This document shows, in pieces, positions 1 through 8,220 of a stretch of 47,745 bases of DNA. The notes under the pieces are model-generated. The model was not told the origin of the DNA, did no database searches, and saw only the letters and a list, made by a program, of their open reading frames with translations. Source of the stretch: a gamma proteobacterium symbiont of Ctena orbiculata (lineage in GTDB: Bacteria; Pseudomonadota; Gammaproteobacteria; Chromatiales; Chromatiaceae); the NCBI GenBank assembly GCA_003094555.1, contig NATW01000126.1, forward strand, positions 1 through 47,745, in the 5' to 3' direction. A program made the position numbers and the translations under genes. Position 1 is the first letter of the stretch. Every line of letters starts with the position of its first letter.

Positions 1-147
1 ACACTCCATTGTTTCTGGAAATCGGATTTTCCCGTGTTATAGTTGGCTGCAATTTTTTACCCATAACCTAGTCCGGTGAGACTAAAAGAGCCTCGTTACA
101 GGCCAACCGGACAGCACAATATAATTAATTAGATAAGGGAGAAGCAT

Positions 148-1020
148 ATGTCCAAAAAGCATCCTGTGGTCGCCGTAACCGGCTCGTCAGGCGCCGGAAC
201 CACCACTGTCAAGCGGGCCTTCGAACATATCTTCTATCGCGATGGCATCAAGTCTGCCGTGGTCGAGGGTGACAGTTTCCACCGCTATACACGTGTTGAA
301 ATGCGCGAGAAGATGGCTGAAGGTATGAGCCATTTCGGCCCTGAAGCAAACCGCTTCGATAAAATTGCCGAGCTTTTCAAGACCTACGGTGAAACCGGGG
401 GTGGCCAAAAGCGCTACTACTTACACAGCACGGAGGAAGCGGCCGAACACAATGCCCGACTCAGTTGTGATCACAAGCCTGGTGAATTCACCCCTTGGGA
501 AACCATTGATCAGGGTACAGATCTGCTTTTCTACGAAGGTCTGCACGGCATGGTGGTGGATGGCGATGTGGACGTCGCCAAATATGTGGATCTGGGAGTC
601 GGCGTAGTACCCATCGTCAACCTGGAATGGATTCAGAAGATCTTCCGCGACAATGCAGAGCGCGGCTACAGTGAAGAGGCAATCGTCGACACCATCATGC
701 GTCGCATGCCCGACTACATCAACCACATTACGCCGCAGTTCTCCCGCACCGACATCAACTTCCAGCGGGTACCCACAGTCGATACCTCCAACCCCTTCAT
801 CGCCCGTGATATCCCGACACCGGACGAGAGCTTCGTGGTTATCCGTTTCAGTGATACGAAAAAATTCGATACCGACTTTCCCTATCTTTTGTCGATGATC
901 GACGGCTCGTTCATGTCTCGCCGTAACAGTATCGTGGTACCCGGTGGCAAGATGGGGTTTGCCATGGAGATCATTCTGCAGCCCATCATCGAACGCATGA
1001 TGGATGCCCGTAACGTCTAA
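148..1020 (+). CDS. prk: Phosphoribulokinase (class I, bacterial)
   Basis: Phosphorylates ribulose-5-phosphate with ATP to make ribulose-1,5-bisphosphate, the RubisCO substrate, in the cytoplasm. The 290-residue length fits the octameric proteobacterial class. A P-loop (TGSSGAGTTT, residues 11-20) lies at the N-terminus, with the family's usual Thr-rich end in place of GKS/T. The ATG at 148 follows a GGGAG ribosome site (139-143 region). It is not in an operon with either RubisCO: it stands alone and converges on gloB, with a hairpin in between. The 147 bases upstream hold no gene and presumably its promoter. Very confident from overall sequence. Confidence 0.96.
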   Translation: MSKKHPVVAVTGSSGAGTTTVKRAFEHIFYRDGIKSAVVEGDSFHRYTRVEMREKMAEGMSHFGPEANRFDKIAELFKTYGETGGGQKRYYLHSTEEAAEHNARLSCDHKPGEFTPWETIDQGTDLLFYEGLHGMVVDGDVDVAKYVDLGVGVVPIVNLEWIQKIFRDNAERGYSEEAIVDTIMRRMPDYINHITPQFSRTDINFQRVPTVDTSNPFIARDIPTPDESFVVIRFSDTKKFDTDFPYLLSMIDGSFMSRRNSIVVPGGKMGFAMEIILQPIIERMMDARNV

Positions 1021-1027
1021 CCCGATC

Positions 1028-1055
1028 GGCCGCATAGCCTCTTGGTTATGCGGCC
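1028..1055. terminator. Hairpin between convergent prk and gloB
   Basis: Perfect 9-base stem GGCCGCATA (1028-1036) / TATGCGGCC (1047-1055) with a 10-base loop, just past the prk stop. There is no clear T-run, so it may terminate weakly or stabilise the mRNA 3' end in both directions. Confidence 0.55.
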
Positions 1056-1102
1056 ATTCTGCCCCACATACATAATCACTGGAAGTATGCCCGGAGTCCG
1101 GG

Positions 1103-1882
1103 TCAATCGTACTCGCTGTCCTTCCACTGCCGCAATGCGGTGAAGACTTCACGGGGAGTGGTCAGGTCATGTCCAGTGGCATCTTCCGCCGCCTGCACAA
1201 CCGAGCCAACAGTGGTGCGCAAAAAGGGATTCGTCAACAACTCATCGCTGAGGATCGAAGGTACCGTGGGAGCGCCGGCCTCGCGCTTTTCCCGCTCCCG
1301 CTCGATGCGACTTACCAGATCGGGATTCTGCGGCTCGACCCACTCTGCAAAGCCCAGGTTGGCCAGGGTGTACTCATGGGCACAGTAGACCAGGGTATCC
1401 CCCGGCAGTGTGGCGATACGCTGTAGCGAGTCCGATAGCTGATCGAAGGTGCCACCGAATACCCGTCCACAACCGGCGGCAAACAGGGTATCGCCACAGA
1501 AGAGCACCCCCTCACCGAAATATGCGATATGTCCCACCGTATGCCCCGGCACCTCCAACACCTGGAAGCCGGCATCCAGACCGGCTATCTGTGGCCTGTC
1601 ACCCTCCCCGAGAGGATGGGTCACACCGGGAATGGATTCACCGGCCGGGCCATAGATCGCGACTTCAGGATAGGCCTCGCGTAGTTCCGGGATACCCCCC
1701 ACATGATCATAATGGTGGTGAGTTATGAGGATGGCGCTAAGATCACAGCTATGTTGCTGCAGCCAGTTCAAGACCGGTGCCTCATCGCCCGGGTCCACCG
1801 CTACAGCTTGGGATGAGGTGGGATTTTTCACCATCCAGATATAGTTGTCATCGAAGGCATCGACGCCGGCAATCTCGATCAT
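1103..1882 (-). CDS. gloB: Hydroxyacylglutathione hydrolase (glyoxalase II)
   Basis: Hydrolyses S-lactoylglutathione to lactate and glutathione, the second step of methylglyoxal detoxification, in the cytoplasm. It is a metallo-beta-lactamase fold with the metal motif THHHYDH at residues 54-60, then further His and Asp ligands (GHTVGH, FCGDTLF). Length 259 fits GloB (about 250-260). The start ATG follows GAGGAGA. It lies 27 bases behind dxs on the same strand, so the two are probably co-transcribed. High confidence. Confidence 0.93.
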   Translation of the reverse strand: MIEIAGVDAFDDNYIWMVKNPTSSQAVAVDPGDEAPVLNWLQQHSCDLSAILITHHHYDHVGGIPELREAYPEVAIYGPAGESIPGVTHPLGEGDRPQIAGLDAGFQVLEVPGHTVGHIAYFGEGVLFCGDTLFAAGCGRVFGGTFDQLSDSLQRIATLPGDTLVYCAHEYTLANLGFAEWVEPQNPDLVSRIEREREKREAGAPTVPSILSDELLTNPFLRTTVGSVVQAAEDATGHDLTTPREVFTALRQWKDSEYD

Positions 1883-1909
1883 GGTCTCCTCAGTAAGGCA
1901 TACATCCGG

Positions 1910-3823
1910 TTAGACAACCTGTAACTTCGTCTCTCTATTGACCCGCTCGATGGCTGCAAGGATGCCATCGAAATCAAGCCCAGCCTCAGTCAACTGCTGC
2001 TGATGACTGGCGTGGTCCAAATAGCTATCGGGCAAACCGAGGTTGAGCACCCTTACCTGGCATCCGCGGGATGCCAGATATTCATTGACTGCAGAGCCTG
2101 CGCCTCCCATCACCACATTCTCCTCCAGGGTAACCAGGATCTGATGGGTAGCGACCAATTGATCGATCAAGTCCGTATCCAGTGGCTTGATAAAGCGCAT
2201 ATTAGCCAGGGATGCGTCGATATGCTCGGCAACCTGTTGCGCCGTTGTCAGCAGACTGCCGAAAACCAGGAGTGCCACATGACTGCCAGTGCGCCGGATT
2301 TCACCCTCACCGATCGGCAATGGTTTCGGTAGCGATGCTGCCACTTCAACCCCCGGACCTGTACCCCGGGGGTAGCGCACCAGGGCCGGCCCGGGATATT
2401 CATAGGCGGTCTGCAGCAGACGGCTGCACTCCTGTTCGTCCCCAGGCGCCATGATAACCATGTTGGGAATCAGGCGCGCATAGCTCAAATCAAAGCTCCC
2501 CGCATGGGTTGCCCCATCCGCACCGACCTGTCCCGCCCGGTCCACGGCCAGGGTCACGTCAAGATCCTGCAGTGCCACATCGTGTATCAGTTGATCATAG
2601 GCGCGCTGCAGGAATGTGGAATAGATCGCCACCACCGGTTTCAGGCCTTCGCAGGCCAAACCCGCGGCAAATGTAAGGGCGTGCTGTTCCGCTATCCCAA
2701 CGTCGAAATAGCGCTTGGGGTGCTGCTTGGCATACTGCACCATACCCGACCCCTCGCACATGGCGGGCGTGATAGCCACCAGGCGATCATCCTGATCGGC
2801 GATGGCGCACAACCAGTCACCGAATACCTGGGTATAGGTCTTGCCGCTGCCATGTTTCTCCATCTTCCCCGTATCGGGATCGAACGGGGTGACCCCATGG
2901 TAGACACAGGGATCATTCTCCGCATGCACGTAACCCCGCCCTTTTTGGGTCACCACATGCAACAGCCTGGGACCGGGCATGTTGCGCATGTTTTGCAGTG
3001 TCGCAACCAGGGTATCGAAGTCATGCCCGTCGATGGGTCCGATGTAGTTGAAACCCATCTCCTCGAAAAGGGTACCCGGCATCACCAGACCCTTCATATG
3101 CTCTTCCCATCGACCCACCAGATCCCCCACCTGATGGGGAAGATGACTGAGGGCGGATTTGCCCCCTTCGCGCATGCTGGTATAGACCTTGCCGGAGAGC
3201 AGACGGGCGAGGTGATTGCTGAAGCCACCCACCGGCTTGGATATGGACATATCGTTGTCATTCAGGATCACCAGCAGGTCCTGATCCAGGGCCCCGGCCT
3301 GGTTGAGGGCCTCGAAGGCCATCCCGGCGCCCATGGCGCCATCACCGATGATGGCTACAACGTTACGATCTTCACCCTTCTGTTTTGCCGCCACCGCCAT
3401 CCCGAGCGCCGCCCCGATGGAGGTGCTGGAGTGACCTGTACCAAAGATGTCATATTCGCTTTCGCAGCGTTTCGGGAATCCTGAAAGCCCCCCCTTCTGC
3501 CGCAAACTGGCCATTCGCTCCCCTCTTCCGGTAAGGATCTTGTGCGGATAGGCCTGGTGTCCCACATCCCACACCAGACGGTCGTAGGGGGTGTTGAAGA
3601 CGTAGTGGAGGGCGATGGTCAACTCCACCACGCCAAGCCCGGCCGCCAGATGACCGCCGGTCTGGGAAACCGAGTCGATAAGAAAGCGCCGCATCTCACT
3701 TGCCAGCGGCCTTAGCTTCGCCTGGTCCAGTTTACGCAAATCCCCGGGCAGGGTGACTTTGCCAAGAAGCGGATAAGCTTCCAGCAGGTTTGGGGTTTGA
3801 CTTGAACTGCCCCGATCCGACAT
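1910..3823 (-). CDS. dxs: 1-deoxy-D-xylulose-5-phosphate synthase
   Basis: Thiamine-diphosphate enzyme that condenses pyruvate and glyceraldehyde-3-phosphate, the first step of the MEP isoprenoid pathway. The 637 residues cover the full family length. The TPP-binding stretch begins with GDGAMGAG and ends at a conserved NDND, and the transketolase-like pyrimidine domain and C-terminal domain are both present ([20 protein letters not shown]). It sits downstream of cbbR (123-base gap) and upstream of gloB on the minus strand. The glyceraldehyde-3-phosphate substrate links it loosely to Calvin-cycle output. Confidence 0.96.
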   Translation of the reverse strand: MSDRGSSSQTPNLLEAYPLLGKVTLPGDLRKLDQAKLRPLASEMRRFLIDSVSQTGGHLAAGLGVVELTIALHYVFNTPYDRLVWDVGHQAYPHKILTGRGERMASLRQKGGLSGFPKRCESEYDIFGTGHSSTSIGAALGMAVAAKQKGEDRNVVAIIGDGAMGAGMAFEALNQAGALDQDLLVILNDNDMSISKPVGGFSNHLARLLSGKVYTSMREGGKSALSHLPHQVGDLVGRWEEHMKGLVMPGTLFEEMGFNYIGPIDGHDFDTLVATLQNMRNMPGPRLLHVVTQKGRGYVHAENDPCVYHGVTPFDPDTGKMEKHGSGKTYTQVFGDWLCAIADQDDRLVAITPAMCEGSGMVQYAKQHPKRYFDVGIAEQHALTFAAGLACEGLKPVVAIYSTFLQRAYDQLIHDVALQDLDVTLAVDRAGQVGADGATHAGSFDLSYARLIPNMVIMAPGDEQECSRLLQTAYEYPGPALVRYPRGTGPGVEVAASLPKPLPIGEGEIRRTGSHVALLVFGSLLTTAQQVAEHIDASLANMRFIKPLDTDLIDQLVATHQILVTLEENVVMGGAGSAVNEYLASRGCQVRVLNLGLPDSYLDHASHQQQLTEAGLDFDGILAAIERVNRETKLQVV

Positions 3824-3946
3824 GTTTGGAAGGCCTCACTTAAAGTGAAATGTTGATGTTGAGTGCTTATCTATGACAACTGTCGAGCTGAATTGTTAAT
3901 TCTAACGCATGCTTAAAACCGCTGTATACTCAACAGGCCCTAATAC

Positions 3947-4855
3947 CTAAACCGGCGCTTGCTGGATATGTTGAGCCTCCGACATAACGAAATCGTGAAA
4001 CGCCTTCGCCGCCGGTGAGAGCCGCTTGGTCTTTCGATAGACCATATACCAGTGACGTTGGATGGGCAGCCCCTCGATATCTAGAATGACCAAACGACCG
4101 GTTTCGACCTCCAGTTCGATGGTATGGGCGGATACCACCCCCAGTCCCATACCCGCCCGAACCGCCTGCTTGATGGCCTCGTTTCTGGTCATCTGCATGC
4201 CGGTACGGATATTGATGCCCTGCTCCGCAAAATAGCGCTCCATTGCCAGACGCGTACCGGAACCGGCCTCACGCATGATGAAAACCTCTTGCTCCAATCG
4301 TTCCATAGGGATCTTTTTCTGGGTCTGCAGCGGATGTCCGGGAGGGGCGATCACCACCAGGGGATTATCCATAAAGGGTTCATATTCCAAATCGATATCC
4401 TTGGGTGGTCGTCCCATGAGTACGATGTCGGTCTCATTGGTCTGCAGCAGCTCCATGAGACGCTTACGGTTGGAGACATCCAGGCGCAGGTTGATACCGG
4501 GGAATTTCCGGCTGAAGGCAGCGAGCAGTCTGGGAGCGAAATAGTTGACCGTGCTGGCGACAGAGATATCGAGATGCCCGGTGTCCAACCCCTTCAGTGA
4601 GGAGAGCACCTCTTCCATCTCCTCGAAGGTCTTGAAGATGGTGCGGCCATAGTCATGCACCTCTCTGCCGGCCTCGGTCAGCTGGATCCTTTTGCCGGTC
4701 TGTTCGAACAGGGGCAGTCCCACCGACTCCTCCAACTGTTTCACCTGCATCGACACCGCCGGTTGGCTGAGATGGAGCTCCTGTGCCGCACGGGTATAGT
4801 TCAGGTGCCGGGCAACGGTGGTGAAGACGCGCATCTGTCGTAGGGTTGTATGCAT
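3947..4855 (-). CDS. cbbR: LysR-type regulator of CO2-fixation genes
   Basis: 302-residue LysR family protein. Residues about 5-65 form the winged helix-turn-helix (YTRAAQELHLSQPAVSMQVK), followed by a two-lobed effector-binding domain. It is divergent from cbbL with a 305-base shared control region, which is the classic CbbR arrangement, and its sequence reads as CbbR. It is the only LysR gene in the window, so it is the natural candidate to control both RubisCO clusters. Effectors (RuBP, NADPH or others) cannot be told from sequence. Confidence 0.92.
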   Translation of the reverse strand: MHTTLRQMRVFTTVARHLNYTRAAQELHLSQPAVSMQVKQLEESVGLPLFEQTGKRIQLTEAGREVHDYGRTIFKTFEEMEEVLSSLKGLDTGHLDISVASTVNYFAPRLLAAFSRKFPGINLRLDVSNRKRLMELLQTNETDIVLMGRPPKDIDLEYEPFMDNPLVVIAPPGHPLQTQKKIPMERLEQEVFIMREAGSGTRLAMERYFAEQGINIRTGMQMTRNEAIKQAVRAGMGLGVVSAHTIELEVETGRLVILDIEGLPIQRHWYMVYRKTKRLSPAAKAFHDFVMSEAQHIQQAPV

Positions 4856-4953
4856 GGATAGACTCTCTCACTTCTGGTAATCGGTCTTGGCACAGCTCCA
4901 GCATAGGTGGACCTCTGCATGTCGATTTAATCGAGGAGCCAGTTATCAGGAAC

Positions 4954-4978
4954 TATACCACAAATCAGATATGGTATA
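4954..4978. promoter_or_regulatory. Perfect dyad in the cbbR-cbbL control region
   Basis: TATACCA (4954-4960), 11 bases, TGGTATA (4972-4978): a perfect 7+7 inverted repeat between divergent cbbR and cbbL. An outer GGAAC (4949-4953) / GTTCC (4993-4997) pair partly brackets it. LysR proteins bind interrupted dyads of this size, so a CbbR site is likely, although the canonical T-N11-A register is not exact at its centre. Confidence 0.55.
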
Positions 4979-4995
4979 AGTATTTTATTATGGTT
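4976..4995 (+). promoter_or_regulatory. Box shared by the cbbL and cbbM control regions
   Basis: ATAAGT-N6-TTATGGTT. The same pattern, with 16 of 20 bases identical, occurs at 11667-11686 upstream of cbbM. It overlaps the right arm of the dyad at 4954-4978 and lies 165 bases before cbbL. A common CbbR site is the simplest reading. The rest of 4856-5160 is AT-rich and holds no gene. Confidence 0.5.
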
Positions 4996-5035
4996 CCAAT
5001 TAAAAGATCTGACTTTATTTATGCGCTCTCCCCCC

Positions 5036-5041
5036 TATACT
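5036..5041 (+). promoter_or_regulatory. Possible cbbL -10 element
   Basis: TATACT at 5036-5041, downstream of the proposed CbbR sites. No good -35 hexamer is visible at 16-18 bases, as expected of an activator-dependent promoter. Weak evidence. Confidence 0.3.
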
Positions 5042-5160
5042 ACCTCCACCTTGATGAAGGTTTTTAGACAAAGATTTTTTACTGATTGACAGCATGGAAA
5101 GTTTTTTCCAACAGCTGCATTTCAAGGCAACGCAATCCTAAATCTGGAGGAATCGCAAAC

Positions 5161-6579
5161 ATGGCCAAGAAATATGATGCGGGCGTAAAAGAGTACCGCG
5201 AGACATACTGGATGCCCGATTACACGCCGAAGGACACCGATATCCTGGCGTGCTTCAAAGTCACCCCTCAGCCGGGTGTACCCCGCGAAGAGGTTGCAGC
5301 CGCTGTGGCCGCTGAGTCCTCCACCGGTACCTGGACCACTGTGTGGACCGACCTGCTGACCGATCTGGACTATTACAAGGGCCGCGCCTACGCCATCGAG
5401 GATGTGCCTGGCGACGACACCTGTTTCTACGCTTTCGTTGCCTACCCCATCGACCTGTTCGAAGAGGGCTCCGTGGTTAACGTCATGACCTCCTTGGTCG
5501 GTAACGTATTCGGCTTCAAGGCCCTGCGTGCCCTGCGTCTGGAAGACGTTCGCTTCCCCATCGCCTACGTTCTGACCTGTAATGGACCGCCTCAGGGTAT
5601 CCAGGTTGAGCGTGACCTGCTCAACAAGTACGGTCGTCCGCTGTTGGGTTGTACCATCAAGCCCAAGCTGGGCCTGTCAGCGAAGAACTACGGTCGTGCC
5701 TGCTACGAAGGCCTGCGCGGCGGTCTGGATTTCACCAAGGATGACGAGAACGTCAACTCCCAGCCGTTCATGCGCTGGAGACATCGTTTCGACTTCGTCA
5801 TGGAGGCGATCCAGAAAGCGGAAGCCGAGACCGGTGAGCGCAAGGGTCACTACCTGAACGTTACCGCTCCGACTTCCGACGAGATGATGAAGCGTGCCGA
5901 GTACGCCAAAGAGATCGGCGCGCCGATCATCATGCACGACTACATCACCGGTGGCTGGTCTGCCAACACCCAGCTGGCACAATGGTGTCAGGACAATGGT
6001 ATGCTGCTGCACATCCACCGTGCCATGCACGCCGTACTGGATCGCAACCCCCACCACGGTATCCACTTCCGCGTACTGACCAAGATCCTGCGTCTCTCCG
6101 GTGGTGACCACCTGCACTCCGGCACCGTTGTGGGTAAGCTGGAAGGCGACCGTGACGCAACCCTGGGCTGGATCGACATCATGCGTGATTCCTACATCAA
6201 GGAAGACCGTTCACGGGGTATCTTCTTCGATCAGGATTGGGGTTCAATGCCTGGCGTTCTGCCGGTAGCTTCCGGTGGTATCCACGTCTGGCACATGCCG
6301 GCGCTGGTCAACATCTTCGGCGACGACTCTGTACTGCAGTTCGGCGGCGGCACCCTGGGACATCCCTGGGGCAACGCAGCCGGCGCAGCCGCCAACCGTG
6401 TTGCGGTTGAGGCCTGTGTCGAGGCGCGTAACCAGGGCCGTGAGCTGGAGAAGGAAGGTAAGGACATCCTTACTACCGCAGCCAGCCACAGCCCTGAGCT
6501 GAAGGCCGCTATGGAGACCTGGAAGGAGATCAAGTTTGAATTCGACACCGTCGACAAGCTGGACGTTTCGCACAAGTAA
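5161..6579 (+). CDS. cbbL: RubisCO form IA large subunit
   Basis: Carboxylates ribulose-1,5-bisphosphate; forms the L8S8 enzyme with CbbS. The 472 residues fit form IA. Catalytic Lys lies in TIKPKLG (K167), the lysine carbamylated in the family lies in FTKDDENVN (K193), and loop 6 reads [11 protein letters not shown]. An upstream in-frame start at 5086 exists, but the ATG at 5161 has a strong TGGAGGA ribosome site and the standard MAKKYDAG N-terminus. The neighbours cbbQ/cbbO and the absence of any cso genes point to the non-carboxysomal (IAq) type. Confidence 0.98.
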   Translation: MAKKYDAGVKEYRETYWMPDYTPKDTDILACFKVTPQPGVPREEVAAAVAAESSTGTWTTVWTDLLTDLDYYKGRAYAIEDVPGDDTCFYAFVAYPIDLFEEGSVVNVMTSLVGNVFGFKALRALRLEDVRFPIAYVLTCNGPPQGIQVERDLLNKYGRPLLGCTIKPKLGLSAKNYGRACYEGLRGGLDFTKDDENVNSQPFMRWRHRFDFVMEAIQKAEAETGERKGHYLNVTAPTSDEMMKRAEYAKEIGAPIIMHDYITGGWSANTQLAQWCQDNGMLLHIHRAMHAVLDRNPHHGIHFRVLTKILRLSGGDHLHSGTVVGKLEGDRDATLGWIDIMRDSYIKEDRSRGIFFDQDWGSMPGVLPVASGGIHVWHMPALVNIFGDDSVLQFGGGTLGHPWGNAAGAAANRVAVEACVEARNQGRELEKEGKDILTTAASHSPELKAAMETWKEIKFEFDTVDKLDVSHK

Positions 6580-6600
6580 TCGACCGAGTCGATTGCTTGG

Positions 6601-6683
6601 CTGTCAGCCACCAGCCAACAGCAGCCAGCCGTGGGCGGTCTCGCCCCCACACATTGAGCTGGCCGCTGGCGGCTGAAAGCTGA
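6601..6683. repeat. Imperfect inverted repeat between cbbL and cbbS
   Basis: The 178-base gap between cbbL and cbbS holds arms rich in CAGCC/GGCTG (TGTCAGCCACCAGCCAACAG near 6602; GGCCGCTGGCGGCTGAAAGC near 6661) enclosing an inner GTGGGCG / CGCCCCCAC hairpin (6631-6650). The same repeat family occurs again at 7186-7319, so the two copies flank cbbS. It could stabilise the cbbL mRNA or be a small dispersed repeat. Confidence 0.6.
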
Positions 6684-6757
6684 CCGCTTCAAGGTTTAGT
6701 GATTTTTCTTGAGCCAGATATCAACACTGGTACTGGCCAAAACAGAGGATTTATCCA

Positions 6758-7114
6758 ATGAGTGAAATGCAGGATTACGCTTCCAGTCTGGAAGATACCA
6801 ACAGCCGCAAGTTCGAGACATTCTCCTACCTGCCGGCCATGAGCCCGGAGCAGATCCGTACCCAGATCGATTTCATCGTATCCAAGGGTTGGAACCCGTC
6901 CATCGAGCACACCGAGCCGCAAAACGCGTCCGGCAGCTACTGGTACATGTGGAAACTGCCCATGTTCGGTGAGACCGACGTCGACGCCATCCTGGCCGAG
7001 TGCGAAGCGTGCCACCAGGCACACCCGGACAACCACGTGCGTCTGCTGGGCCTGGACAACTACGCCCAGTGTGCCGGTGCCTCGATGGTTATCTATCGCG
7101 GTACGCCGGCCTGA
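6758..7114 (+). CDS. cbbS: RubisCO form I small subunit
   Basis: 118-residue small subunit that caps the L8 core. Conserved stretches [22 protein letters not shown] and [12 protein letters not shown] are present. The N-terminal extension before [11 protein letters not shown] resembles non-carboxysomal IAq small subunits. A GAGGA ribosome site precedes the ATG. It lies 178 bases downstream of cbbL, farther than usual, because of the inserted repeat. High confidence. Confidence 0.97.
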   Translation: MSEMQDYASSLEDTNSRKFETFSYLPAMSPEQIRTQIDFIVSKGWNPSIEHTEPQNASGSYWYMWKLPMFGETDVDAILAECEACHQAHPDNHVRLLGLDNYAQCAGASMVIYRGTPA

Positions 7115-7182
7115 TCCCGGATCCGGGATCTAGCTAATCACCCCCCGCGCACCGTCCTGCGGGGCGGGGGAATTCTGATTAG
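7113..7182. terminator. Tandem hairpins after cbbS (attenuator or processing site)
   Basis: Two structures follow the cbbS stop. The first is a fully self-complementary 18-base palindrome at 7113-7130 (GATCCCGGA repeated as its complement) overlapping the stop codon. The second has outer arms CTAATCA (7134-7140) / TGATTAG (7176-7182) around CCCCGC (7143-7148) / GCGGGG (7159-7164). No T-run follows, and cbbQ lies downstream on the same strand, so partial termination or mRNA stabilisation is plausible. That would give more LS than QO. Confidence 0.6.
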
Positions 7183-7185
7183 TGA

Positions 7186-7319
7186 GCTGTCAGCCGCCAA
7201 CAGCCAGCGATCAGCTGACCCGCTGATCGAAGTCATGGGCTGTTGTCGAGTGAGAGTTTACTTAACAACAAAGCAAATCGTCGGTTGCTGCTGTACCCCA
7301 GCTGGCTGCTGACTGCTGG
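7186..7319. repeat. Second copy of the CAGCC-type inverted repeat
   Basis: AGCTGTCAGCCGCCAACAGC starts at 7186 and an inverted partner (CAGCTGGCTGCTGACTGCTG) starts at 7299, ending just before the cbbQ ribosome site. It matches the repeat at 6601-6683. It lies in the cbbS-cbbQ gap and contains no gene. Confidence 0.55.
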
Positions 7320-7331
7320 AGGCTTTTAGCG

Positions 7332-8138
7332 ATGAGCGATATCGACAGCGATCAGTACTTGATCAAAGAGGAGCCTTATTACCGCCCCGTGCATAATGAG
7401 GTTGAGATGTATCAGGCCGCATACGACGCTCGCATGCCGGTCATGTTGAAGGGCCCCACCGGTTGCGGCAAGTCCCGTTTCGTCGAATATATGGCGTGGA
7501 AGCTGAAAAAGCCGCTGATCACCGTGGCCTGTAACGAGGACATGACCGCCTCCGATCTGGTGGGTCGCTTCCTGCTCGATATCAACGGCACCAAATGGCA
7601 GGATGGCCCGCTTACCGTCGCCGCCCGCATCGGTGCCATCTGTTATCTCGATGAAGTGGTGGAGGCCCGCCAGGACACCACCGTGGTCATCCATCCCCTG
7701 ACTGATCACCGCCGGGAACTGCCGCTGGAGAAGAAAGGGGAACTGGTCAAGGCGCATCCCGATTTCCAGATCGTTATCTCCTATAACCCTGGTTATCAGT
7801 CACTCATGAAAGACCTGAAGCAGTCCACCAAGCAACGTTTCGGTGGCATGGATTTCGACTATCCGGAGACGGCAATCGAAACCGAAATCGTCGCCCACGA
7901 GGCTGGTGTCGACCGGGAAATGGCCGAAAAACTGGTACAGATCGCCCATCGCTCGCGTAACCTGAAGGGCCATGGTCTGGATGAGGGTATGTCCACCCGT
8001 CTGCTGGTCTACGCGGCGCAACTGGTGGCCAAGGGCATTGATGCCCAGTCCGCCTGTCAGATGGCACTGGTGACGCCGCTGACCGACGATCCAGACATGC
8101 GCGATACTCTGAGTGCTGCGGTCAATACCTATTTTTAA
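7332..8138 (+). CDS. cbbQ: RubisCO activase AAA+ motor CbbQ1
   Basis: MoxR-group AAA+ ATPase that, with CbbO, removes inhibitory sugar phosphates from RubisCO (known for CbbQO of Acidithiobacillus). Walker A GPTGCGKS is at residues 41-48, Walker B ICYLDEV near 103-109, and the sensor-1 region reads SYNPGYQ near 150. Length 268 is standard. GGAGG precedes the ATG by 9 bases. It is downstream of form IA cbbLS and upstream of its partner cbbO1, and is a close paralogue of the protein at 13537-14343. Confidence 0.95.
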   Translation: MSDIDSDQYLIKEEPYYRPVHNEVEMYQAAYDARMPVMLKGPTGCGKSRFVEYMAWKLKKPLITVACNEDMTASDLVGRFLLDINGTKWQDGPLTVAARIGAICYLDEVVEARQDTTVVIHPLTDHRRELPLEKKGELVKAHPDFQIVISYNPGYQSLMKDLKQSTKQRFGGMDFDYPETAIETEIVAHEAGVDREMAEKLVQIAHRSRNLKGHGLDEGMSTRLLVYAAQLVAKGIDAQSACQMALVTPLTDDPDMRDTLSAAVNTYF

Positions 8139-8220
8139 ACGCACACAACTGGCTGCGTCGGGGCCTGTCCCCGGCGTGATTGTCCCTTACGCGCTTGCGC
8201 GCCTTTTGCGGTAAACAGCC

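Noticed and set aside
1-147. CbbR box before prk
   Set aside because: TTATGG appears in reverse (GGTTATGGG), but the ATAAGT half is missing and the spacing does not fit.
2504-3484. 326-residue plus-strand frame inside dxs
   Set aside because: Antisense shadow; dxs is complete and conserved across this region.
4954-4978. Exact T-N11-A register for the main cbbL dyad
   Set aside because: At the dyad centre the register gives A-N11-T. It was kept as a dyad, not a proven T-N11-A site.
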